Source of the DNA: Anisus vortex
Taxonomy: Eukaryota > Mollusca > Gastropoda > Planorbidae
Reading direction: 5' to 3'
Length of the DNA: 64,000 bases
Assembly (NCBI GenBank): GCA_949126835.1
Contig: OX421502.1
Location: 41,315,473 to 41,379,472 of the forward strand
In this document: piece after piece, positions 1 to 11,436 of the stretch
Layout: every line of letters begins with the position of its first letter
How positions within the stretch are numbered: the stretch's first letter is position 1
The notes under the pieces: generated by a model
The model's database searches: none
What the model saw: only the letters and a program-made list of their open reading frames with translations
Told to the model about the DNA's origin: nothing
Program-made: the position numbers and the translations under genes

Positions 1-267
1 ATATGAAGTTATTCTTATCTAATATTATGTGACATATGAAGTTATACTGGTTAATAAAGTTACAAAAGCACCAAAATCTAAGAACTTCTTTCTTTTTTTT
101 TAAATGAACAATATCTTGAGGTATTGCAATATACTTCAATATGTTTCAGTATTATTTTGTTTGTTGGTTGGCAGATTTTAGATATAGCTTTTGTAAGAAT
201 TTTTTTAGCAGAATTGAAATGTACATTGATTATATATTCATTTTGGTTGGTTTACAAACAATTCCGG
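1..267. other. AT-rich stretch, no gene seen
   Basis: This is AT-rich sequence with no exon, no recognised repeat and no clear RNA gene. It probably lies in an intron of the + strand gene whose last two exons are at 2014-3064, but that is inference only. Confidence 0.4.
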
Positions 268-541
268 GGGGCACGGTAGCCTAGCCGCAGCGCATTCGAC
301 TGGCAAGCTGAAGGACCCGGGTTCAAATCCTGGTGCAGGCTAGGATTTTTTCCCGGGTCTGGAGGGTGTCCCTGAGTCTACCCAGCTCTGATGGGTACCT
401 GACCTTAGTTGGGGTAAAGTAAAGGCGACTGTGCATAGTGCTGGCCACACAATCACCTAGTATGCCGTGGCCATCGAAACTGGTGAACGCTGCTTCATTG
501 GACCTATGGATCAATTCGGTCCGACAGGTACTTTACTTTAC
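268..541 (+). mobile_element. tRNA-derived SINE, full-length copy
   Basis: The 5' part is tRNA-like. A recognisable RNA polymerase III B box (GGTTCAAATCC, 320-330) lies about 45 bp after a weaker A-box-like stretch near 275-290. The body ends in a tail of TACTTTACTTTACTT type. The same sequence recurs at 16977-17251 (+), 11808-12028 (-, older) and as a fragment at 4351-4450. A short flanking similarity (CAAACAA on both sides) may be an eroded target-site duplication. Open frames inside are chance. The family resembles tRNA SINEs widespread in gastropods, named here from general recognition only. Confidence 0.8.
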
Positions 542-2013
542 TTCAAACAAATCAGGTCTTATGTAATGTAAAAACAAAACAACAAAAAAAATCTGAAAAT
601 ATTGCAGAGAAACTAAGTGTAAAAAACAAATCAATGAAATGATTATTTATTTGGGAATGGAAAAAAGAAAAGTTGTTGCCCAGAAGTTGGAGAAATATAG
701 AAAATATTCAGTCTTTTAAGTACAGCTCTAGAATAAAAAATTAAATTTCAGCAATGTAGGGCTTCTTTTCAACAAAGAAACAAAAGACAAGTCAGTTGTG
801 ATGTAGTCGGCAATGAAGTTAGTTGTAGTAGAGTAGTTCTATTATAAAAGTAGATATAACTGCAGACTTGGAATACCTTGATGAATGAATGAGATCTTAT
901 GTTGAGGATGAATAGAATGTATTAAATCAAGTTAATGAGATCTACGCCTCTCTTCAATTTTTCATGTTAACATTGTTTGTGGTATTCGTCCCGTGACATG
1001 CGACAATATAGAACTCATTACTAAAGAGGTTCAACAACAATTAACACTTTTACTGAAATTGTCATATTAAATGTAAGCAAAAAGTCCAATCAGTGTTTTA
1101 CCAGGCTCACATCTGCATTGTTAAATTTTAAAGACCAACTGAAGAGTTTTGGAATAGCCTTAAAGGGAAGAGACTTTTGATAAAGGAAATAAATAAACAA
1201 AACATGATGCTCGAAATCTATATTTAAACATTTTGTTAAAAATAAGAACTGGGCAAATATTCAAAACACGTGGCAATAGATTAAAAAACACCTGACAATA
1301 TTCCTTTTTCCTAGTCGAAATCCTTTCTCTGATTTAACTTTCCTATGTTGTTGGAAATTAAATCTCAAATGGCTAAGAGATTTTGATTTTTCCTCAGAAA
1401 AACACACACATTTAAGTGCAAATATTGATCTAATTACGGTAATTGAAAGTTATCTTAGATATTTTGTATAAATGATTCTATTAACATTCAGATACTGAAT
1501 ATACTATTTACTATCAAAATCATTTTTGATAAAATGCTCTTCACTTGGTCTTTAACATATCTGCCTGGCTTGGAAACTTAAGCTTTAAAAAAAAAGAACA
1601 AATTTAATCAAATTTTAAATGCCGCCAGCAAAATTATTGGCAACGCACAAGAACCACTCTGGCACGTATGGAAGGACAACTCCTAAAAATACACAAAAGA
1701 AATGCAAAACCAAAAAACACTGTCTTAACCTACAAGTCACCAAACACACAGACACAAGAATTCATTTCATTCTTATGGCGACCAACTTATCAAATAGAAA
1801 TTATTCTTTTTCTCTTCTATGCTACAGTTCACTTTTTGATATGAATGATTGATATTAATGATTGTGATTAATAAATGTATCTACATATGCATTTTACTTG
1901 GTATAATTGTAGCATATTTGTAATTTGTTCATTTGTCTAGCAATTGTAAAACTAATTTCCTTCAGGATAATAAAGGTTATTATTATTATAATTATTATTT
2001 TTATATTATATAG
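542..2013. other. AT-rich intronic or intergenic stretch
   Basis: No exon or structured repeat is recognised. A 77-codon open frame at 1619-1852 has no protein-like composition or splice context and is taken as chance. The stretch ends in a pyrimidine/AT tract leading into the splice acceptor near 2013-2020. Confidence 0.4.
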
Positions 2014-2111
2014 ATTTCAGGTAATCTGAGAGATGAAGTTCTACGTCTGCTTGTTGCATCAAATCATGAAGCAGTAGATAATATTCTTAAATTCTTAGCC
2101 AATCAAAATCA
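2014..2111 (+). CDS. Penultimate coding exon of unidentified gene
   Basis: The exon reads in one frame as about 32 residues that look helical, including SNHEAVDNILKFLANQ. It ends in a good donor (CA|GTAAGC at 2112). The last codon is split 2+1 and joins exactly to the acceptor at 2277 (TTTTTGCAG|A), giving CAA (Gln) and an unbroken frame into the next exon. The 5' boundary is uncertain: the acceptor AG may be at 2012-2013 or 2019-2020, both in keeping with the frame. The family is not recognised; a helical repeat such as ankyrin is possible but unproven. Earlier exons must lie upstream of the window or be unrecognised within it. Confidence 0.65.
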
Positions 2112-2277
2112 GTAAGCTTCAAACAATAAATTAAATAGAAAAACAAGAACCTAGTAGTTATACTATTATCATTCAATTATTTCTAAATTTTCTATTCCTT
2201 TGTTTAGTTTTGATAGTAACTTACGGTATGTATGTATGCCCTTAAATGCAAAAAGGTTATTTTATTTATTTTTGCAG

Positions 2278-3064
2278 AATTGAAGCAGATCCAGAGTCAA
2301 TGTGTAGTGTTTTTGATGACTCAATGAATAGTCCCTACTTATATCATGCTATGAACAGTGATGCTGACCTGTCACTCTACACTCGCCAGCAGGCTTTGAC
2401 CTCCCATCGACCTTTAAGGGTCACAAAAAGTGCTGACAACAGTTTAGACTCACCAGTCTCTAAATCTCGAGCAACTCACTTATCAGAATCTCAAGCAGTC
2501 TCTCCAACATCTAAGGACAACCAGACAACAGTTCATCCTGGCAAGTCAAGGTATGATACGAGTCAGGCATTCACAAATCCTATATTGGGCAAACTTCCTG
2601 TACTTAGGGTTTCACAAGATCCCATTCATCCAGATGTGGTCTTGCGTAGTAGACTAGAACCTGGTTATACTGACCGACCATATTCGGAAGGATATAATGA
2701 CAATTTGAACATTCCAAGGCCAGTTTATTTACGAGAGAACAGTTGCTCTAGCGTCTCCAGTGGCTTATCATCGTCATTGAACAGTCAAGGTGGATCAGAC
2801 ACAAACCAGTCAGGACAATGGATTCTCCCCACACCACCAACTTCAAGAGGATCATCTCCTAAACCTTCCTTTAAAAGTAATCTGTCTTCATCGACATTGA
2901 TAGCACCCTCACTGTCTCCTGTGATGATAAAACATAACCTTTTCAAACAGGACAATGAAAATAAACCTTTAACTGCATCATCTGATTGGGAAAGATGGAG
3001 GCATTGGGAAAAAATTGCAATAGAGAAGCAAAATTCTGAGACTGAACAAGAAACATTGGTTTGA
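2278..3064 (+). CDS. Last coding exon, Ser-rich C-terminal tail with ETLV end
   Basis: The exon gives 261 residues to a TGA stop, spliced from the exon ending at 2111. The protein is rich in Ser, Thr, Pro and Asn, with an SCSSVSSGLSSSLNS-type stretch, SP motifs and a LPTPPTSRGSSP patch. It therefore looks like a disordered, phosphorylatable tail rather than a folded domain. It ends with a charged/aromatic segment (SSDWERWRHWEKIAIEKQ) and the residues ETLV-stop, which match a class I PDZ-binding ligand (S/T-x-hydrophobic at the C-terminus). Codon choice and lack of stops over 787 bases contrast with the surrounding AT-rich DNA. I do not recognise the gene. A scaffold or membrane-associated signalling protein is an inference from the PDZ-ligand end only. 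Confidence 0.75.
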
Positions 3065-3295
3065 TATTGTGAATAACAATTTAATTATATTGTTTCTATA
3101 ACTATAAGACATTTGTCAGCAAGAGTTTGAATTTATTTCACTAGTTTGAATTTATTTATTTCACTAGATATAAACATAATCTCCTTTATATTTTTATAAT
3201 ACAAATCAGCAGTGTTGACTGATCACCTACCTATATCTATTATTTTGAAATTATTATCATATATTATAAAGGTGACATTTTTTGGTTTCAATGTA
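3065..3295 (+). other. Proximal 3' UTR of the + strand gene
   Basis: AT-rich sequence follows the stop. It contains a small direct duplication of the motif TTTGAATTTATTTCACTAG near 3126-3168. No AATAAA is seen here. The first convincing + strand AATAAA signals come after the tandem array, at 5647-5652 and 5922-5927, so the array may be transcribed in the 3' UTR (inference). Confidence 0.4.
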
Positions 3296-4087
3296 GGCTT
3301 CAATTAAGTTTGATGTTGGCTTTAATTAAGTTCAATGTTAGCTTTAATTAAGTTCAATGTTAGCTTTAATTAAGTTCAATGTTAGCTTTAATTAAGTTCA
3401 ATGTTGGCTTTAATTAAGTTCAATGTTAGCTTTAATTAAGTTCAATGTTAGCTTTAATTAAGTTCAATGTTAGCTTTAATTAAGTTTGATGTTAGCTTTA
3501 ATTAAGTTCAATGTTAGCTTTAATTAAGTTCAATGTTAGCTTTAATTAAGTTCAATGTTAGCTTTAATTAAGTTCAATGTTGGCTTTAATTAAGTTCAAT
3601 GTTAGCTTTAATTAAGTTCAATGTTAGCTTTAATTAAGTTCAATGTTAGCTTTAATTAAGTTCAATGTTGGCTTTAATTAAGTTCAATGTTAGCTTTAAT
3701 TAAGTTCAATGTTAGCTTTAATTAAGTTCAATGTTAGCTTTAATTAAGTTCAATGTTAGCTTTAATTAAGTTCAATGTTAGCTTTAATTAAGTTCAATGT
3801 TGGCTTTAATTAAGTTCAATGTTAGCTTTAATTAAGTTCAATGTTAGCTTTAATTAAGTTCAATGTTGGCTTTAATTAAGTTCAATGTTAGCTTTAATTA
3901 AGTTCAATGTTAGCTTTAATTAAGTTCAATGTTAGCTTTAATTAAGTTCAATGTTAGCTTTAATTAAGTTCAATGTTAGCTTTAATTAAGTTCAATGTTA
4001 GCTTTAATTAAGTTCAATGTTAGCTTTAATTAAGTTCAATGTTAGCTTTAATTAAGTTCAATGTTGGCTTTAATTAAGTTCAATGTT
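3296..4087. repeat. 22-bp minisatellite, 36 units
   Basis: The unit begins (A/G)GCTTTAATTAAG and ends TTCAATGTT. The array is exactly 792 bp, that is 36 units with no indels. The main variation is A or G at the first base, plus two units with TTTGAT in place of TTCAAT. Each unit carries the palindrome TTAATTAA. It lies 231 bp after the stop codon of the + strand gene, probably inside its 3' UTR. Confidence 0.95.
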
Positions 4088-6238
4088 GCAGCCTAATGCT
4101 ATTGTCTAAGATCCAGCTCCTTGCATAATCAAATCCTTACTGTGGCTGTTTACCACTCATTCCTACATCAAGAAATGTATATTATATATATCTTGTAAAG
4201 GAATTGTGTTTAAAGACTAGTTTAAATATTTAGTACAGTAAGTGGTTTCCTTGTAGAATTCTTTTTGTTGAGATGCCAATATTTTATTTTGCCAAGTTAC
4301 ATTTCAATTTTATTCTAGAAAAAAAACTTTTCTGATATTTACGCTATTTGTTTGTAGTAAGTAAGTAAAGTGTGTAAAGTACCCTTTGGACCAAAGTGAT
4401 CATAGGACTGGTGCAGGTTAGGTATGCCGCGGCCACAGAAACTGGTTTTGTAGTAAAGAAAGAAAGAAATCCATTTTCTTTTATGTCTATCTAAATTGTC
4501 TTTGCCGAACAAACTATTATTATTGAATGTTACATTGACGGAATTCTTTGAACATAAACCATAAACTGAGCTAGTTTTCTTTCAATAATAGAACACAGTT
4601 TTTTTTTCAAATATTTCAAATAAGGTGCCAATTATACCATTTTTGAAAAAACTTCTTGGATTTTCAATTGTTGATGTCATACATTTAATTAATCTAAGTT
4701 TAAATGTGTTGGGAAAGTTTCACATTTTTGGTAGAACTGACCACGGGCTACTTAAAAGTAACTTAAAAGATCTGAGGTACAAAGAATATGTCCATTAGGA
4801 CTACAAAATACACTAGGCCCTACTGGTAAAATTATACGTTTTACTTCTACTTACGGTATAGGCTACAGGTATATATTGATGAGTTATTTTATAAAGTTTG
4901 GACATTTTAAAATGAGTATATGTAAACCCTTCAGGTACAGGCACATTTTCTTTCTATGACAAGCTGAGCCTCAGTAATAAATGATTTTATTAATATACAT
5001 GTCAACTTATTGTTAAGCTTGTACCAACTAAACAGTATAGCAGTAAAACTAATGAGTCTAAACATATATTTTGAGCAACAAATTGATGAAGAGGTTGTCA
5101 ACAGTATATTTAACAATTTTAAGATTTCAAAAGTAACATTCTATAGAAGTATTCAGAAATTATCTAGTCAAAATAATATTTAGGGTTAGAACTACAATGA
5201 AGAGATGTGTTTGTGTGTTGTTTATTAGCAAAGAAATTTTACTATTGCATAATTGTGTAAATCCTCATGCTGTACAATGTTTTCCTCAATATATATCTAT
5301 ATGTATATATATGTGTATACATAAGCAAATGATCAAAGCTTCAAGATTTGTTACTACTTTATAACATATAATGGCAAATATAAAGAATGTGTTCTTTTCA
5401 AATATGATAAATTTGTCTTGTGTAACATACTGTAATTACATTTTTTTTTACGGTATATAATTAAAGAAATCAAACAATATTTTTCATAAAGATCATCAAA
5501 AAGTCTCGGAGATCCTTGTATTTGTTGTAAATGTTTGATTCAAATAATCCTATGTCTTCCCAAAAAATGCATATATTTTATATACCGGTAGCCTACTATG
5601 GAAAAAACATAACTTTGTAATAATTTTTCTGAAGAAAATTTGGAAAAATAAAAGATATTAAACCATAACCCATTTGTGTATGATTCTTTATTTTAAAAGC
5701 TTAATTCTTTCACAATATTTTTTTTTATTGCTACTTTTTATTATTTGCCTTTTTTAGAAATGATTTGTAATCCAATATTTTATTTTCTTCTAAACCAAAA
5801 TAGTAATTTTTTTACAAAATGTTTGTTCTTGTACTAGACTTGTAGATAGTTTTTAGTAGATTCTACCTTTTATTTCCCAAATTAGTTTGTAAAGAAAATG
5901 TCTGTTGTATGTTTTACTTACAATAAAATGAAACATAAAGATTTAATCTCTCTAACATATAATTAGTAGTCATCCATAAATGTTGACACACAATTTTTAC
6001 CCCCTCCTCCCCCACATCATTACATAAAGTCAGACCCACACTTCCAATATGATGACAGCTGTGCATCCACCTTATTTCTTTTGATGAAATTATCAGGTTT
6101 CAAATCACTTTTATTATATTATAATCATCCTTGTATGAGTGTTAGTATTACAACAAATCCTGTGTATAAAATTACTGTAGTTGATGAAGTAAAGCTAGTT
6201 CAAGTGGAAATTTCATTTAAAGATGCACAATGTTCAAA
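4088..6238. other. AT-rich stretch with SINE fragment and candidate poly(A) sites
   Basis: No gene is seen. It contains a short rearranged SINE fragment (4351-4450, sharing TATGCCGCGGCCACAGAAAC with the family), a small (TA)n-like microsatellite near 5287-5320, and + strand AATAAA signals at 5647-5652 and 5922-5927 that could end the upstream gene. The C-rich patch at about 6000-6015 is followed by unremarkable sequence up to the 22-bp array. Confidence 0.45.
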
Positions 6239-8460
6239 CACATTGTTTCCTTAATCTGGTCACATTGTTTCCTTAATCTGGTCACATTGTTTCCTTAATC
6301 TGGTCACATTGTTTCCTTAATCTGGTCACATTGTTTCCTTAATCTGGTCACATTGTTTCCTTAATCTGGTCACATTGTTTCCTTAATCTGGTCACATTGT
6401 TTCCTTAATCTGGTCACATTGTTTCCTTAATCTGGTCACATTGTTTCCTTAATCTGGTCACATTGTTTCCTTAATCTGGTCACATTGTTTCCTTAATCTG
6501 GTCACATTGTTTCCTTAATCTGGTCACATTGTTTCCTTAATCTGGTCACATTGTTTCCTTAATCTGGTCACATTGTTTCCTTAATCTGGTCACATTGTTT
6601 CCTTAATCTGGTCACATTGTTTCCTTAATCTGGTCACATTGTTTCCTTAATCTGGTCACATTGTTTCCTTAATCTGGTCACATTGTTTCCTTGATCTGGT
6701 CACATTGTTTCCTTGATCTGGTCACATTGTTTCCTTGATCTGGTCACATTGTTTCCTTGATCTGGTCACATTGTTTCCTTGATCTGGTCACATTGTTTCC
6801 TTGATCTGGTCACATTGTTTCCTTGATCTGGTCACATTGTTTCCTTAATCTGGTCACATTGTTTCCTTGATCTGGTCACATTGTTTCCTTGATCTGGTCA
6901 CATTGTTTCCTTGATCTGGTCACATTGTTTCCTTGATCTGGTCACATTGTTTCCTTGATCTGGTCACATTGTTTCCTTAATCTGGTCACATTGTTTCCTT
7001 AATCTGGTCACATTGTTTCCTTAATCTGGTCACATTGTTTCCTTAATCTGGTCACATTGTTTCCTTAATCTGGTCACATTGTTTCCTTAATCTGGTCACA
7101 TTGTTTCCTTAATCTGGTCACATTGTTTCCTTAATCTGGTCACATTGTTTCCTTAATCTGGTCACATTGTTTCCTTAATCTGGTCACATTGTTTCCTTAA
7201 TCTGGTCACATTGTTTCCTTAATCTGGTCACATTGTTTCCTTAATCTGGTCACATTGTTTCCTTAATCTGGTCACATTGTTTCCTTAATCTGGTCACATT
7301 GTTTCCTTGATCTGGTCACATTGTTTCCTTGATCTGGTCACATTGTTTCCTTGATCTGGTCACATTGTTTCCTTGATCTGGTCACATTGTTTCCTTGATC
7401 TGGTCACATTGTTTCCTTGATCTGGTCACATTGTTTCCTTAATCTGGTCACATTGTTTCCTTAATCTGGTCACATTGTTTCCTTAATCTGGTCACATTGT
7501 TTCCTTGATCTGGTCACATTGTTTCCTTAATCTGGTCACATTGTTTCCTTGATCTGGTCACATTGTTTCCTTAATCTGGTCACATTGTTTCCTTAATCTG
7601 GTCACATTGTTTCCTTAATCTGGTCACATTGTTTCCTTAATCTGGTCACATTGTTTCCTTAATCTGGTCACATTGTTTCCTTAATCTGGTCACATTGTTT
7701 CCTTAATCTGGTCACATTGTTTCCTTAATCTGGTCACATTGTTTCCTTAATCTGGTCACATTGTTTCCTTAATCTGGTCACATTGTTTCCTTAATCTGGT
7801 CACATTGTTTCCTTAATCTGGTCACATTGTTTCCTTAATCTGGTCACATTGTTTCCTTAATCTGGTCACATTGTTTCCTTAATCTGGTCACATTGTTTCC
7901 TTAATCTGGTCACATTGTTTCCTTAATCTGGTCACATTGTTTCCTTAATCTGGTCACATTGTTTCCTTAATCTGGTCACATTGTTTCCTTAATCTGGTCA
8001 CATTGTTTCCTTAATCTGGTCACATTGTTTCCTTGATCTGGTCACATTGTTTCCTTGATCTGGTCACATTGTTTCCTTGATCTGGTCACATTGTTTCCTT
8101 GATCTGGTCACATTGTTTCCTTGATCTGGTCACATTGTTTCCTTGATCTGGTCACATTGTTTCCTTAATCTGGTCACATTGTTTCCTTAATCTGGTCACA
8201 TTGTTTCCTTAATCTGGTCACATTGTTTCCTTAATCTGGTCACATTGTTTCCTTAATCTGGTCACATTGTTTCCTTAATCTGGTCACATTGTTTCCTTAA
8301 TCTGGTCACATTGTTTCCTTAATCTGGTCACATTGTTTCCTTAATCTGGTCACATTGTTTCCTTAATCTGGTCACATTGTTTCCTTAATCTGGTCACATT
8401 GTTTCCTTAATCTGGTCACATTGTTTCCTTAATCTGGTCACATTGTTTCCTTAATCTGGT
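6239..8460. repeat. 22-bp minisatellite, exactly 101 units
   Basis: The unit begins CACATTGTTTCCTT and ends ATCTGGT. The array is 2222 bp = 101 x 22 with no indel. By eye the only variable base is position 15 (A or G: CCTTAATC versus CCTTGATC). The order of variants is A20 G7 A1 G5 A15 G6 A3 G1 A1 G1 A21 G6 A14, which sums to 101. The G variant creates GATC. No spacer sequences separate the units, so this is not CRISPR. The unit is unrelated to the 22-bp unit at 3296-4087. Confidence 0.97.
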
Positions 8461-9708
8461 CATATTGCTTCACAAATGTTTGACCCACCCCATCACATGA
8501 TTTCAACACATTCCCCTCTCTCCCCTAGGAGCATAACATCATTTGCTGGCAGCCTAAAGTTTCTTTTGTTCAATATTTATATAGGGGGAAATAAAGCTAT
8601 TTTTTTTAAATTTAAATATAATTGAAATAATTGAGTCACTTTTATGTATGCAAAATTAATTTTGGAAGTGAGTACCAGTAAATTATGTATACCATCATAT
8701 CATTATACCATAAATGATGAAAGGAATAAACCTAATAATATATGTCATAGAAAATCTCTAAGGAAAAAAGAACTCTATTATATTATTTAAATCCACACAA
8801 ATGTTACTGTGTGTTAGTCACAACAAAATCTGAAGATAGTTGGAAAGTGGAAATTTTTTTTCTATTCTACTATTTCTACCAAATTACTTTACTCAAGGTG
8901 ATCATCTCAACTTGTACTTGAATCTATATATTTTTTAAGTTGCTATTTGAAGAAATCAAACAATATTTACTTTCTAATCTACATTAAAGTTTGTTTACTA
9001 TTACATTATTAGTTACAAGAAGTCAAAATATTATTTTTAGAGAATTTGATGTTGTACTTGTTTCATTTTGTAACACACCTGCTCATTGTCTGTGTCTTAT
9101 ACAATTATTTATGCGAAGTATCATAATCACATAATTTCTATAGCATTAAATTCTGTTGCTGTTTTATTACCATACTGATAAATAAATCATAATGAATAAA
9201 CTATGGATTTTGTATACCGGTAGTTAATATGTTTCTATTCTTTTTTCATATATTTTCAAATATGACAGTATTTATAACATTTGTTTTAACTATTTTACTC
9301 AACAAGAAGTTATGTACTGGGTATATATGAGTTAAGTTTACTCACTCACTTAATCCTCTCTAAGCAAAATTGTGCTTGAGGCTATAGTCCAAGCTCTCCA
9401 TTGGTATCTGTCTGCTGCACCTTGAAGTGCTATCTCCAAGTTTAGACCTCCACTACTCCAGCTCTCCGTTTTTTTTTTTACTGTTCTTCATGTTTATCTA
9501 AAGCCATTTTTAAAATTACTTTTCTGTTGAGGTGTCCATCTTGGCAATCAACAGACATTTCCGATCACTGCCATCTTCTTGCTACAATGATCTCTGTGAT
9601 CAGTACGACCTTTTCTCATGCCCAGATATTGGTTAAAATTGTCTTTGGCAAGAAGATCTTGAGAATGTGTCACAGGTTTTGTCTAGGAGACCTCTGTATT
9701 TTTTTCAA
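8461..9708. other. AT-rich stretch, possible LINE remnant at its end
   Basis: No gene is seen. The part from about 9350 to 9705 has more balanced composition. Its - strand translation in broken frames has faint LINE C-terminal character (ILKI...TKTILTNIW...RRWQ), which I regard as weak. Confidence 0.3.
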
Positions 9709-9710
9709 TC

Positions 9711-9935
9711 TTAGTTGTAGTCTATCTTCCAGCTCTCAGTTGTAGTCTGTCTTCCAGCTCTCAGTTGTAGTCTGTCTTCCAGCTCTCAGTTGTAGTCTGT
9801 CTTCCAGCTATCAGTTGTAGTCTGTCTTCCAGCGCTCAGTTGTAGTCTGTCTTCCAGCTCTCAGTTGTAGTCTGTCTTCCAGCTCTCAGTTGTAGTCTGT
9901 CTTCCAGCTCTCAGTTGTAGTCTGTCTTCCAGCGC
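9711..9935. repeat. 25-bp minisatellite, about 9 units
   Basis: Tandem units begin TCAGTTGTAGTCTGTCTTCC and end AGCTC. Single-base variants occur (TATC for TGTC in the first unit, AGCTA and AGCGC near the middle). It ends abruptly at CAGCGCACAG. Confidence 0.9.
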
Positions 9936-10022
9936 ACAGATTTATACAGAAAACTACTTTGAATATACAGTTCTGGTACTTATTTTCTGTGTGGAGGATG
10001 AGGTCTGATGTTCTTTAGATTA

Positions 10023-10109
10023 CCTTGACCAGTGTAAAGCCTTCAGCTGATGCTTGACCAGTGTAAAGCCTTCAGCTAATGCTTGACCAGTATAAAGCCT
10101 TCAGCTGAT
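10023..10109. repeat. 29-bp tandem repeat, 3 units
   Basis: Three adjacent copies begin CTTGACCAGTGTAAAGCCTT with one or two substitutions each. The sequence from 10110 to 10530 holds nothing I recognise; a 105-codon open frame there is hydrophobic and T-rich by composition and is treated as chance. Confidence 0.85.
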
Positions 10110-10530
10110 CCTGCTTCAGCTGGAATGGACTTCCAGATCAGAATACCACCATTCTTGGACATTTTGTTACCCATTGGGGTGTTTTGTTTTTTTTATTTCT
10201 CAGAACTTGTGTTTTCTTACTTTTTTCAGAGCCTCATGGTTCTGGTTATCTCATGTATGTTCTTTGTCTATTTTAAATTTTTTTTTGGACAGTTGCAGGT
10301 CTTGTGTCTGCAAAATCAATGTCTTCCAGTATTGAAGCTAGGTCTGCCACATGTTGAAGAAGCCAGTGTATTGACATGGAAATGGAAGGAGACAAAGTAA
10401 TGGTACATCCTTCTAGTTGTGTTGGCCTATTTTTATATTAAAGGCTTAAGAATGCTGAATGGCTATGAAAATCAAGTATATGTTCACCAGTTTCAGATAG
10501 TTTCTCTATTGGGACTTACGAAGCTTTACT

Positions 10531-11142
10531 TAAGGCTAAGCCACACTAGAAACAAAATCATTGATTCACTGCGATTCAATTCAAAAATCACAATGATTCT
10601 CCCCATTTCAAATGTGGCATAGCGCAAAATGTGATTCATCAGAATCAGTTTCAGCAGTGATTCACGATGATTCACAGATTTAGAACATGCTCTAAAATTT
10701 GGAATCATGAATCTTGATTCAAGCTGTGTCAGCCAATGGGAAGCGCAAAGTAGATCAAGTGATCATTAGCCTAGTTAAAAAACAAAACAAACAACATGGC
10801 AGCTTCCTCTTCCAGTATGCTTAAAAGAGCATGTTATGCTTAATAGATCGTTCTTTCTTTCAATCCAAGGTTTCACCCACCAAGATTACTTCGTCGTCAC
10901 GGCTAGAATTCATGATTCTTGAACATAAAAAAGCGTCAAGAACAGTGGCTCTCAACACTTTCTTGATTCTTGAAAATAAAATTGCGCGTCTTGATTTTCT
11001 GTGAATCGTGATTTACGTGTGGCATCGCTGATTGTGAAACAGCGGGTATTTCTGATTCGCTCTGAAACAAGATTCTAGTGATTCGCTGAATCATGATTCC
11101 AGTAAAAACGTGATTCTTGAGTATAGTGTGGCTTCAGCCTTA
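10531..11142. mobile_element. MITE-like element with TAAGGCT TIRs, GATTC-rich
   Basis: The left end TAAGGCTAAGCCACACTA is matched in inverse at the right end (TAGTGTGGCTTCAGCCTTA). TA at both edges suggests a TA target duplication. The 612-bp interior is packed with TGATTC/GAATCA motifs on both strands and has no transposase. It resembles a non-autonomous element of Tc1/mariner type judged by TA alone. It lies just downstream of EMC6. Confidence 0.75.
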
Positions 11143-11284
11143 GGTTTTTTTCAGTATTCAAATTGAGGACTAATCTCAGTTAAAGAATAAACATTCTAGT
11201 GTAGTTTATGTGTAGAAAGTTTACTTCTTTTTTTAACTTTATAGAAAATAAGACCAAAAAAAAAGTCATATAATACACTAATAC

Positions 11285-11405
11285 TACTAATAGAGAGACA
11301 ATTATTTATTAACATTTCAATGAGTTTTGGACCAAATATTTAATAAATATAAAAACCAAATACAAAATCTTCATCTTGCACTTTCTGTTTAGTTACAGAA
11401 TTCTT
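11285..11405 (-). other. EMC6: EMC6 3' UTR and poly(A) signal
   Basis: On the - strand an AATAAA signal lies at 11310-11305, about 95 bases past the EMC6 stop. Cleavage would be expected about 15-25 bases further on. The distance is sensible for a short 3' UTR; no transcript evidence is available. Confidence 0.5.
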
Positions 11406-11436
11406 TCAATAGACATGAACCATACCATACAAAAAC
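11406..11436 (-). CDS. EMC6: EMC6 exon 5 (C-terminus FLYGMVHVY)
   Basis: The acceptor GACAATTTTCAG precedes G-TTT-TTG. The first base completes a Thr codon split after the microexon, then FLYGMVHVY and TGA follow. An imperfect copy of this exon and its acceptor lies directly upstream in the transcript (11458-11500). Confidence 0.88.

Noticed and set aside
6239..8460. CRISPR-like array
   Set aside because: Units are contiguous with no unique spacers, the genome is clearly eukaryotic, and there are no cas genes.
10083..10400. 105-codon open frame, Phe-rich
   Set aside because: Composition follows local T-richness; no domain, conserved motif or splice context.
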